A stretch of DNA of 62,103 nucleotides from Paenibacillus sp. cl123 (GTDB lineage: Bacteria; Bacillota; Bacilli; Paenibacillales; NBRC-103111): NCBI RefSeq assembly GCF_900101595.1, contig NZ_FMYY01000033.1:1-62103 (forward strand). The letters are read 5' to 3'. A program made the position numbers and the translations under genes. The notes beneath the pieces were generated by a model. It did no database searches. It had not been told where the DNA came from and saw nothing but the letters and a program-made list of their open reading frames with translations. Below, piece after piece: positions 44,770 through 52,892 of this stretch; within the stretch, counting starts at the first letter, position 1; every line of letters starts with the position of its first letter.

Positions 44770-46071
44770 TTATTTTTGCTGCTTCGCCTTACTGTCCCAG
44801 ATCGTTTGGATTTCCGCAAGCAGCTGCTCCTGATTCAGCCTGCCGGCTACATACTTCTGGAAGGCAGAAGCGGATTCCTGGGCGACGCCATCCGGGTATT
44901 TCGGCCACTGCCAGCCGAGCACCTTGTTGTCCTTCATATATTTGCTCACATCTTCGCCCAGTGTCCCGACCGATGCCGGATCGGCTTCAAAGCTTGTAAA
45001 GGCCGGAATGAACTTGAATTCCTTCGTAATATACGTTTTGCCGGTCTCCGAAGTAACGAGCCAGTTCAGAAATTCCTTGGCTTCCGCCTTCACCTTGGAT
45101 TCCTTGCTGACAACCCAGTTGTTAGGGACATCAACGAACAGCTTGTCGTTGAGCGCCACATCGTCGTTGAGCGGCATCGGCATCAAGCCGACGCTGATAT
45201 TCGGGTTGATCTTCTGCAGCAGCGGCAGCGTCCAATTTCCGCTTTGCATCATGGCCGCCTGCCCGTTGCCGAAGGTCGCGATCAAGTTGTTGTAGTCCGT
45301 TGTCATCTGGTTTTTATTGCCGTATTTCACGATGACATCGAGCAGTTTCGTGGAATCCTTGAACAAGGGATTCCCGCTGAATTTGACCGTACCGTCGTTC
45401 AAGCTCTTAATGAAGGCATCCGGATCGGCTTGCTTCGACATCGGATTATTGAAGAACTGGCGGCCGAGGCTGGACCATAACTGAAACATATTGACGTAAG
45501 GAGTCGTCCCGCTGGCCTGGATCTTCTCGCTGACCTGCTCCAGCTCCGTCAAGGTTTTCGGCAGAGTCGTAATGTTCGCTTTAGCGAACAGCTCCTTATT
45601 GTAAACAAGGCCGTAGCCCTCTACATTGACCGGCATCCCGTACATTTTGCCGTCCCGTGTCATCGGCTTTTTGGCGAATTCGTACACGTCCTTCACCCAA
45701 GGCTGGTCGCTCAGATCCTCGACTCTGTCCTTCCATACCTCCAGCTGCTGATGCCCTTCGTTGTTGAAAATATCCGGCATTTCCCCGGCTGCGAATTTCG
45801 TCTTAAGCGCTGTGCCGTAATCCGTACCGATCACCGTCTCAACCTGAAGCTTCACGCCCGGATGCGTTTTCTCGTATTCTTCCTTCAGCTTGTTCAGCGC
45901 TTCGGAGATTTCCACCTTGCTTTGGAAAATCTTGATGGTCACGTCCTTCTTTTCTGCGCCCCCGTTTCCTTGTTCCGCTTTCTGCGAGGACGGACTTTCG
46001 CCCCCCGCGCACCCGGCCGTTACCGAAGCCAGCAGAGCAAGAGCCGCTACCGTAGTCGCCATTCGTTTCAT
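44770..46071 (-). CDS. ABC sugar transporter substrate-binding lipoprotein (MalE/UgpB type)
   Basis: This 433-residue lipoprotein has a signal peptide with a lipobox (SVTAGC), followed by a Ser/Glu/Lys-rich tether. The body shows VTIKIFQSKVEISEALNKLKEEYEK and FAAGEMPDIFNNEG, standard for family-1 solute binding proteins. ATG 46071 has GGGAGG 8 nt upstream and gives a proper signal peptide; the frame to 46143 crosses the promoter. It has its own promoter (46114-46119) although the permeases follow the same regulator. Confidence 0.92.
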   Translation of the reverse strand: MKRMATTVAALALLASVTAGCAGGESPSSQKAEQGNGGAEKKDVTIKIFQSKVEISEALNKLKEEYEKTHPGVKLQVETVIGTDYGTALKTKFAAGEMPDIFNNEGHQQLEVWKDRVEDLSDQPWVKDVYEFAKKPMTRDGKMYGMPVNVEGYGLVYNKELFAKANITTLPKTLTELEQVSEKIQASGTTPYVNMFQLWSSLGRQFFNNPMSKQADPDAFIKSLNDGTVKFSGNPLFKDSTKLLDVIVKYGNKNQMTTDYNNLIATFGNGQAAMMQSGNWTLPLLQKINPNISVGLMPMPLNDDVALNDKLFVDVPNNWVVSKESKVKAEAKEFLNWLVTSETGKTYITKEFKFIPAFTSFEADPASVGTLGEDVSKYMKDNKVLGWQWPKYPDGVAQESASAFQKYVAGRLNQEQLLAEIQTIWDSKAKQQK

Positions 46072-46113
46072 TTCTGTGTCCTCCCTTTTTATCGTCAAAG
46101 TCTTACAGCCTTC

Positions 46114-46169
46114 ATTATAGGGAGTGCTCCGGAGGGTGGACACTCATGGGTTTGACCATTCTGGTGGAT
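46114..46169 (-). promoter_or_regulatory. Binding-protein promoter with shared activator box
   Basis: Minus-strand ATCCACCA (46169-46162) begins 50 nt before TATAAT (46119-46114). The element is the same as that of 42381-42436 in orientation and spacing. Confidence 0.65.
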
Positions 46170-46210
46170 GAATTTGATCCTGACGCTTCGTGTCAGCTCA
46201 TCTTCATGCG

Positions 46211-47044
46211 TCAGCCCTTAATCGCCCCGGCGGTAATGCCTTCGATAATGTGCTTTTGCAGCGCGAGGAAGAAAACAAGCAGCGGCACCATGCTCATGAC
46301 AAGCGCAGCCAGTGCGAGATCCCATTGGTTGGTATACTCCCCGAACAAGGAATTGATGGCGATCTGGATCGTATGCAGCTGCTTGTCCTGCAAAATAATA
46401 AGAGCCAGCAGGAAGTCGTTCCACATCCACAAGCTGTTCAGCAGCACGATCGTGACCGTCATCGGCTTCAGCAGCGGGAAAACGATGCGCCAGAACACGC
46501 CGTAAGGCGTACAGCCGTCAACCGTGGCGGATTCCTCGATCTCCAGCGGAATCGACCGGACAAAACCTTGATACAGAAAGATGGAAAATGATACCCCAAG
46601 GCCGAAATAGCAGATGACGACGCCCGGTATGCTGTTAACCAGATGGAGCCAGGAGGCGACCTTCACTAGCGGTATCATGATCGCCTGAAACGGTATGACC
46701 ATCGCAGCGATGAATAGCGTAAGCAGCGCGCGATGCGTCCGGCTCGGCTTGCGTACAAGCCGGTAGGCGGCCATAGAGGCGATCAGCACAAGCCCGATGT
46801 CTCCGGCTGCCGTAATGATCACCGTATTCGTCAGCGTATCGGCGAAGCGCAGCACCTTCCAGGCGTGAGCGAAATTTTCCCACACCAGCGTAGTCGGCAG
46901 ACTCGCGGCGTTGACGAGCAGCTCGGCGAAGCTTTTGAGCGAATTGACGACAACAAAGTAAAAAGGGGCAAGGAACAGCAGCGCTACGACAATGAGCAGC
47001 AGCTCGGCCGCCAGCATGCGCGGGGTGTATTTCTCCGTATGCAT
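46211..47044 (-). CDS. Sugar ABC transporter permease (MalG/UgpE type)
   Basis: This 277-residue permease has six hydrophobic segments, EAA loop LEIEESATVDGCTPYGVFWRIVFPL, and the IIEGITAGAIKG end. Its ATG overlaps the stop of the upstream permease (TAATG), and AAGGAGG precedes it. It works with 47044-47925 and the binding protein at 44770. No ATPase gene is present. Confidence 0.92.
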   Translation of the reverse strand: MHTEKYTPRMLAAELLLIVVALLFLAPFYFVVVNSLKSFAELLVNAASLPTTLVWENFAHAWKVLRFADTLTNTVIITAAGDIGLVLIASMAAYRLVRKPSRTHRALLTLFIAAMVIPFQAIMIPLVKVASWLHLVNSIPGVVICYFGLGVSFSIFLYQGFVRSIPLEIEESATVDGCTPYGVFWRIVFPLLKPMTVTIVLLNSLWMWNDFLLALIILQDKQLHTIQIAINSLFGEYTNQWDLALAALVMSMVPLLVFFLALQKHIIEGITAGAIKG

Positions 47045-47925
47045 TAGAGATCAACCTCCTTGCGCTTAGTGAGCGTGACCTGAATGGTCGTAATAACGGA
47101 TACCGCTATAAAGAATAGAAGCGCTTTAGCCGTACCGAGACCGTAATTGTTGTTCACGAACGCTTCATTGTAAATGTTCATGGCGACCGACTCCGTCGAA
47201 TTAAACGGTCCGCCCTTCGTCAGCGAGAAATTGATATCGAACATTTTGAACGCCCAGGCGATCGTGAGAAATAAACAAACGGTAATAATCGGCATGATCA
47301 AAGGCAAAATCACGCTTTTCAGCACTTGCCAGCGGTTGGCTCCATCGAGCATCGCCGCCTCCAGCATGTCCTTGGGCACATTGGTCAGGCCAGCGATATA
47401 GATGACCATGATATAGCCAGCTCCGTGCCAGACAAATACGATAACGAGCGCCCAGAAGGCCGTGTTCTCCGTACCAAGCCAGGGAAGCTCGAAGAAGGCC
47501 AAATTCGTCAGCCGGCCGATGGAGGCGAAGCCTTGGACGAAGATAAACTGCCAGATGAAGCCAAGCAGCAGTCCTCCGAGCACGTTCGGAACAAAGAAAA
47601 TCGTGCGCAGCAGGTTGCGCGTCTTGAAAGCATGGGTCAGCATATAGGCGAATATAAAACCGACCAGGTTCGTTAAGATGACGACAGTGACGGTAAAGCG
47701 GGCCGTAAACCAGAAGGAATAACCGAAGTTGGCGTCGCTGGTGAGCACATGCAGGAAATTGTCCAGCCCCACCCAAGCGACCCGGCCCGAAACGCCGTCC
47801 CAATTCGTAAAGGAGTAATAAACATTAAGCGCAAACGGCAAAGCGATGATCAATGCGTATACAGTGAGAGCGGGGCCCAGAAATACTGTCTGCTGCATCC
47901 CGTTCGATAGTAACCATCTCCGCAA
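47044..47925 (-). CDS. Sugar ABC transporter permease (MalF/UgpA type)
   Basis: This 293-residue permease has an EAA loop (PKDMLEAAMLDGANRWQVLKSVILPL) and six hydrophobic segments. AAGGGAGG lies 7 nt before a TTG at 47925, which is the likely start; a GTG at 47946 would lie upstream of that site and has none itself. It opens the permease unit and has a promoter at 47964-47969 with the shared box. Confidence 0.9.
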   Translation of the reverse strand: MRRWLLSNGMQQTVFLGPALTVYALIIALPFALNVYYSFTNWDGVSGRVAWVGLDNFLHVLTSDANFGYSFWFTARFTVTVVILTNLVGFIFAYMLTHAFKTRNLLRTIFFVPNVLGGLLLGFIWQFIFVQGFASIGRLTNLAFFELPWLGTENTAFWALVIVFVWHGAGYIMVIYIAGLTNVPKDMLEAAMLDGANRWQVLKSVILPLIMPIITVCLFLTIAWAFKMFDINFSLTKGGPFNSTESVAMNIYNEAFVNNNYGLGTAKALLFFIAVSVITTIQVTLTKRKEVDL

Positions 47926-47963
47926 GGTAGGTCCTCCCTTCTCCACAATTCGTTTATAGTGCG

Positions 47964-48019
47964 ATTATAGCGGTGCGTCAGCGCCATTCACACACAGAAA
48001 ATTGTAGAGATTGGTGGAC
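47964..48019 (-). promoter_or_regulatory. Permease promoter with shared activator box
   Basis: GTCCACCA (48019-48012, minus) begins 50 nt before TATAAT (47969-47964). The surrounding AAAATTG...CAATTTT dyad is shared, with one change, by the pxpA element. Confidence 0.65.
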
Positions 48020-48076
48020 AATTTTGCTTAAGGTCCCAAAGAAGACCGACAGTTGGCGCCGCCAGGCGGCGAGCCG

Positions 48077-49696
48077 TCACTCCTCAAGCACTCTGAACTC
48101 CTTCGGAGACTGGCCCTCCAGCTTCTTGAACACCCGGCTGAAATACTTTTCGTCCTGATAGCCTACTAGACGGGCAGCCTCGGACACCTTGACATGCGGA
48201 TTCAGCAGCAGCACCTTCGCCTTCTCAATCCGCACCCGGTTCAAATAATCGATGACATTCTCCTTCAGCTCCAGCTTGAACTTGCGGGAGATGTACTCAC
48301 GATTCAAATGAAACTGGGCGGAAATGTCCTGCAGCGTAATGTTTTTCTGGTAATTGAGCTGAATATACCGGGCAATATCGTGCATCGTATGACCGCTCTG
48401 CGCCTTCCGGGTCTGGAACATCCGCTGCAGGGCGGCGAGGCTCCGGCTTACCTGTCCCTGGAACAAGGCCAATGAAAAACGCCCCAGATCATCCATCGGA
48501 AACGACTGCCACTCCAGCACATCCGGCGGGAGCTGCTCGGGCACCGAGGAAGCGTCCGGCAGAAACTCCTCCGTCCAGCGGATCAGGCGCACGGTGAACT
48601 CATCCTGCCACAGCTCCAGCTGCTGCAGTGTGATCGTCTCCAGCTGAGCGAGCGCGTCGAACCACTCATGGAGCGCCTGGTCAAGCTGCTCGCTTCTGCC
48701 GCTTCGCAGTGCCAGACCGATAGGCTCCTCATGCTCGCCGAAACGCAGCGTGCCGAGCTTCAGCCCTGTCTCCTGACGATACATGTGAAGCCGGTTGTCC
48801 GGGTCCAGCAGGTTGCGCTGCCTCAAGGCCCTCCGGGCCTGCAGGCAGGAATCTTGAAGCCCCCCGGGAAAAGGCAGCTCTAGCCCAATGCCGATATCGA
48901 AACGCGCATGCAGCCGGCGCACGATATCCTGATGGATGCGCGAAATCGTCCCTTCCGTCCGTTCCAGGTCTCCCCACAGCAGCATCCCAATCTCATGCTT
49001 GCCGTTTAGATTGCGGAAAGCCGTCCCATGCCCCGCCGGATGGAGCGCGCGACTGCAAATCTCGATCAGTTCGGAGACGAGCCGGTCTCTGTCCGAGCCG
49101 TACTTCTCCCGCACGCTCCGCTCCATAAACTCGAAGCTCAGCACGGCCACTCGGCAGCTCTGCGTTCTGCGCAGCTCCGGGTACCGCTCGAGCAGCCCGT
49201 CGATCTCGCCGGAGTGGCCGCCTGCCTCCAGAATCAGGCCCGACAGCAGCTTGTCCCGATAAACATCCTGCAGCTTGCTGACCTCCTGATTGCGCGTCAG
49301 CTCGTGACGCCGCCGCCGCTCCTCCTCATTCCAGGCATCTACCGCCTTCTTCAGCGCTTCCTGAAGCTGATGGGGGACGATCGGCTTCAGCAAGTAGTCG
49401 ATCCCTCCATGCTTGATCGTCTGTCTCGCGTATTCAAAATCGTTGTAACCGCTGATCACCATTTTTTTGCAGTCTCCCGCATGCGCATTCATCCAGCCCA
49501 TCAGATCCAGCCCGTTCTTCAGCGGCATCATAATATCCGTTATGACGACCTGCGGCCGCTCAGTCTGGATCAGCTCGATGGCATCCGCGCCGTTTTCGGC
49601 CTCGAGGATGACGTCCACCTTCAGCGCCGGCCAGTCGGCCAGCATACGGATCGTATTGCGTACATGCTTCTCGTCGTCGACAATCAATACCTTCAT
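48077..49696 (-). CDS. Response regulator with AraC-type DNA-binding domain (YesN family)
   Basis: This 539-residue regulator has acidic pocket VDDEK, phospho-acceptor Asp54 in ITDIMMP, and Lys in YLLKPIVP. The AraC domain in the last 100 residues includes LQDISAQFHLNREYISRKFK and VSEAARLVGYQDEKYFSRVFKKLEG. GGAGGAGG precedes the ATG, and the kinase overlaps its start by 4 bp. It lies next to the importer genes and is the best candidate to bind the shared box of the four local promoters; AraC-type activators commonly bind about 50-60 bp upstream of -10. Confidence 0.93.
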   Translation of the reverse strand: MKVLIVDDEKHVRNTIRMLADWPALKVDVILEAENGADAIELIQTERPQVVITDIMMPLKNGLDLMGWMNAHAGDCKKMVISGYNDFEYARQTIKHGGIDYLLKPIVPHQLQEALKKAVDAWNEEERRRRHELTRNQEVSKLQDVYRDKLLSGLILEAGGHSGEIDGLLERYPELRRTQSCRVAVLSFEFMERSVREKYGSDRDRLVSELIEICSRALHPAGHGTAFRNLNGKHEIGMLLWGDLERTEGTISRIHQDIVRRLHARFDIGIGLELPFPGGLQDSCLQARRALRQRNLLDPDNRLHMYRQETGLKLGTLRFGEHEEPIGLALRSGRSEQLDQALHEWFDALAQLETITLQQLELWQDEFTVRLIRWTEEFLPDASSVPEQLPPDVLEWQSFPMDDLGRFSLALFQGQVSRSLAALQRMFQTRKAQSGHTMHDIARYIQLNYQKNITLQDISAQFHLNREYISRKFKLELKENVIDYLNRVRIEKAKVLLLNPHVKVSEAARLVGYQDEKYFSRVFKKLEGQSPKEFRVLEE

Positions 49697-51513
49697 GTTA
49701 GCTCCTCCTCCATCGTGACGTTTAAAGGAATAGACAGCTTTACGCGCAAGCCTTGCGGAGCAACGGCGCGGAGGGTCATCCCGCCTGCTTCGCCGTAATA
49801 AAGCCGCAGCCGGTACAGGACATTCACAAGCCCAATGCTCTCTCCAAGCTTCTCCCCGCTGGGGTCCGGATTCGTAAGCCGCTGCTGCAGCTTCCTCAGC
49901 CCGTCCTCCGGCATGCCCTTGCCGTTATCCTCCACGCGAATGATCAGCCGCTTCTCATCGACACGGGCGGTAATCCGCAGAATGCCGACGCCTTCCGGCT
50001 GTCCGTCGAAGCCGTGCTTGAAATAATTTTCCACGATAGGCTGCACGAGCATCTTGGGCACGTGGATGGACGCCGCCGCCCGGTCGATGTCGACCGCTAC
50101 CTGCAATCGCTCTCCGAACCGCTCCAGCTGCAGCTCGCAATAGTAATGAACATGCTCGATTTCCCTGGAGAGGGGGACAACCGTTTCCTGCGTGTTCATG
50201 CTGTAATGCATCATTTGTCCAAGTGAAGTGATCAGGGTATACACCTTCGGCGCCTGATTTTCCAGCGCGCTATGGCCGATCGACTGCAGGGCATTGTTGA
50301 TAAAATGAGGGTTGATCTGCGCCTGCAGCATTTTCAGCTGGTTCGTTTTATTGGCCAAATTCAGCTTGTATTCGCGCAAAAACAGATCGTTGATCGTATC
50401 CATCATGTTCTGGAACCGCTTGGCGACAATCCCGATCTCATCCGATCGTTCGATCGGAATGGTAGCGTCGAGCTGGCCGGCCTGAATTTTGCTGATATGG
50501 GAGATCAGCTGCTTCAGCGGCTTGGTCAGCCGCAGGGAAACGATCAGAATGGCAGCCGTGGCGATCAGCAGACAAATGCTGGCGACGGCGCTGTTGATCA
50601 GCGTTAGACGGCGGGCATACTTGTACAGATGCGAATCGGGAATCCGCTTGACGATCGTCCAGTTCAGATAAGCGTTCGTCAGCTTGCTGTACACCATGAT
50701 CCCCGAGAAATCGGACTGGCTCCATTCCAGGTAGCCGGCATCCCTCCCGCTGTCCAGCACGCGCGTCATCCATTCGGCCCGCGGGTCCTCTTCCCCTTCC
50801 CCTTCCCCTTCCCCGCTATTCGCCCCGTAGACGACAACTCCGGCATCGTCCAGAATATAAATGTCTTTGTTGTCGGCATCGTACAGCTGGGCCGTCAGCT
50901 TGCTCAGCGCCTCCTGCTTGATATCGATCGACAGCAGGCCGATCTGCTCATTGCTGGGCACGCGGAAAATCGGCCGGTGCACGGTAAACACCTTCTCGGG
51001 GATAAGCGCCAGGGGCGAGCGGACAACGCCGTAATCATGGCTCGGATGCGTCGGCTCGGTATACAGGGTATAGGGACTCATCGTCGTCGGAATCGGCGGC
51101 TTATAGAGAATAGGTCCGCGGTTAAAATTGTTCTGATGCAGCAAATACGCGCGGTTGGCTCCTTCCAAACCGAGATAAACCTGATAAATGTCTCCGGCCG
51201 AGCGGGAGACAATCTGCATGATCGTCAATATATACGAATCGTTTTGATAGTCGTCCACACCGCCCGTCAGCAAGCTGTCAATCGAGGCGTTGGAGTAAAC
51301 AGAGAGCGAGGAATTCACCACCGTGCCCAAGTAATTCAATATATTCATGCCGGCTTCCGTGATCAGCCGGGTATTCTGCTCGATGGCCTGCTGCTTTAAC
51401 GAGTCTTTCGTATACATATAAGAAATCACGATCGACAGCACGATGGGCAGAATGGTCGAAATCAACAACAGCGCGACCAGCTTATAGCGGATGCTGTTTC
51501 GAAAAAAACGCAT
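49693..51513 (-). CDS. Sensor histidine kinase, YesM family with HAMP
   Basis: This 606-residue membrane kinase has a first membrane helix near residues 10-32, a large extracellular sensing region, a second helix (LINSAVASICLLIATAAILIVSL), a HAMP linker (LTKPLKQLISHISKIQAGQLD), INPHFINNALQ with phospho-acceptor His, and ATPase boxes PIVENYFKHG and VEDNGKGMP. AAGGGGAG precedes ATG 51513; in-frame starts to 51552 are possible. An in-frame (TTCCCC)4 tract near 50799-50816 (minus-strand GEGEGE) can change length by two residues per repeat. It activates the regulator at 48077. Confidence 0.92.
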   Translation of the reverse strand: MRFFRNSIRYKLVALLLISTILPIVLSIVISYMYTKDSLKQQAIEQNTRLITEAGMNILNYLGTVVNSSLSVYSNASIDSLLTGGVDDYQNDSYILTIMQIVSRSAGDIYQVYLGLEGANRAYLLHQNNFNRGPILYKPPIPTTMSPYTLYTEPTHPSHDYGVVRSPLALIPEKVFTVHRPIFRVPSNEQIGLLSIDIKQEALSKLTAQLYDADNKDIYILDDAGVVVYGANSGEGEGEGEEDPRAEWMTRVLDSGRDAGYLEWSQSDFSGIMVYSKLTNAYLNWTIVKRIPDSHLYKYARRLTLINSAVASICLLIATAAILIVSLRLTKPLKQLISHISKIQAGQLDATIPIERSDEIGIVAKRFQNMMDTINDLFLREYKLNLANKTNQLKMLQAQINPHFINNALQSIGHSALENQAPKVYTLITSLGQMMHYSMNTQETVVPLSREIEHVHYYCELQLERFGERLQVAVDIDRAAASIHVPKMLVQPIVENYFKHGFDGQPEGVGILRITARVDEKRLIIRVEDNGKGMPEDGLRKLQQRLTNPDPSGEKLGESIGLVNVLYRLRLYYGEAGGMTLRAVAPQGLRVKLSIPLNVTMEEELT

Positions 51514-51680
51514 GATGCTCCCCTTTCTTCTTCCCATCTCCAAATCGAACAAGATCAGTCAATTTTCCTGACAAAGGGTGATGGAATGATACCGCTTTAT
51601 ACTCACTATACCATATTGGGCCCCCGCTTGATTATGGGCACAATTGGAAACGGGCCGGCTGTGCAGGCGATTGTGAAGCA

Positions 51681-51725
51681 AGAGAAAAAGACCTCAACGC
51701 CACTAGAAGTGGGATGAGGTCTTTC
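51681..51725 (-). terminator. Terminator of the teichoic-type catabolic operon
   Basis: AAAGACCTCA and TGAGGTCTTT form a 10-bp stem (with an inner CCACT/GTGG stem) followed by TTTTTCTCTT on the minus strand, 50 bp after the last gene. Confidence 0.8.
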
Positions 51726-51774
51726 TGCCGGCAAAACCCTGTGCAAAGCCGGGGTATTCGCCGCGATAGCGGAG

Positions 51775-52857
51775 TTAATGCCGCAGGGCAGCCTTCGGAA
51801 TCAGCCGGTCCAGCGCATACAGGCTGGCCTTGCGCGTAGGCGAGGAGCCGGAGGCGAAGCCGAAGCTCAGCTCGGCCTTGGTAGGATGTTTCGGATCGGG
51901 AATCCGGATCGCCATCCCTTCCGGCTCGCGGAAGGAAAGCGTATCGCCGGCGGTCATGAGCTGCTTGTCGACAACCTCGCCCGAAGGCAGATCCACGATC
52001 GTCACATACGTATTGCCTGCCGGTGCGGTCGACCCGTTCGAGCCGTAGGAGTTGCCCTCCAGCAGGTACAGGAAGCCGCCGAAGGAGGCAAAGCCCTGGA
52101 ACGTGCCGACTGCCGGCTGAAGCACATCCGCAAGCGGCACGTACTCGCCCTCCTTCACCTGCTGCAGATCGTAGACGGCGAAATGAAACACGCCGGCCTG
52201 GCGGTAGCGCATCGTCAGCAAGCCGTGCGCCTGATCGATATTGACCGTGGTCCGGTCCGCGCCGGGGATCAGCTGATGCTTCTCCAGCTCCGGCGAGTCC
52301 GGCGTCAGGATCTTTCCGTTCTCGAAGGCGAAGCGGGCCAGCTTCGTTCCCCAGCCGCTGGTTCCTTCGGCTACAGAATCGGTCTCCGTCCATAGATACG
52401 CGGTTTGCCCCACAGGCTCAACGCCGATCTGCACTCCGTGGCCGAAGCCCTTCAGAAACATATGCCCGGTTTCGTTGCCCTCCCAGTCCAGCTGCGTCAG
52501 CGTCAGGTCGCCGTTCAAGTCCCGATTCGCTCCGCTTACCGGCGCGCTTTCTCCCGGGAGCTGCTGTCCGCCGGCCATCAGCTGCACGACATAGATATGC
52601 CGGTTCACATTATCGTAGGCGAAGGATTGCAGCACCGTCCCGTTATGCAGCGTCTTCTCCCGGATGATCTCCTCCGCCGGGTCGGACAGATCGAAAAGCT
52701 TGGAATGAAATAATGGCTTGGCTTCGCCCGCGACAGGCTGTACCAGCGGAAGCAGAGCAACAACCAACAAAACGGCCAGCAGTCTGGCCCAGCGGGTTCC
52801 TGCAAATCCAGACGGACGACGGATAACGGAATAGCTTTCCTTAGTTATATGCCTCAT
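51775..52857 (-). CDS. Secreted TagC-like (phage P68 receptor-binding type) beta-propeller protein
   Basis: This 360-residue exported protein has a twin-Arg-containing n-region (SVIRRPSGF) and a hydrophobic core (ARLLAVLLVVALLPLV). The mature part is all beta: LHNGTVLQSFAYDNVNRHIYVVQLM, GHGVQIGVEP, GFASFGGFLYLLEGNSYG, and FREPEGMAIRIP. These features recall TagC/DinC and the helveticin-J-like proteins, which share a fold with a phage receptor-binding protein that recognises wall teichoic acid. ATG 52857 has GGAGGG 4 nt upstream; the earlier ATG at 52896 overlaps the kinase stop and has none. Last gene of the operon with a kinase, diesterase and importer. Assignment rests on remembered family similarity. 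Confidence 0.6.
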   Translation of the reverse strand: MRHITKESYSVIRRPSGFAGTRWARLLAVLLVVALLPLVQPVAGEAKPLFHSKLFDLSDPAEEIIREKTLHNGTVLQSFAYDNVNRHIYVVQLMAGGQQLPGESAPVSGANRDLNGDLTLTQLDWEGNETGHMFLKGFGHGVQIGVEPVGQTAYLWTETDSVAEGTSGWGTKLARFAFENGKILTPDSPELEKHQLIPGADRTTVNIDQAHGLLTMRYRQAGVFHFAVYDLQQVKEGEYVPLADVLQPAVGTFQGFASFGGFLYLLEGNSYGSNGSTAPAGNTYVTIVDLPSGEVVDKQLMTAGDTLSFREPEGMAIRIPDPKHPTKAELSFGFASGSSPTRKASLYALDRLIPKAALRH

Positions 52858-52892
52858 AGTTCCCTCCAGCTTGGTTGGTTTTGACATCATGG

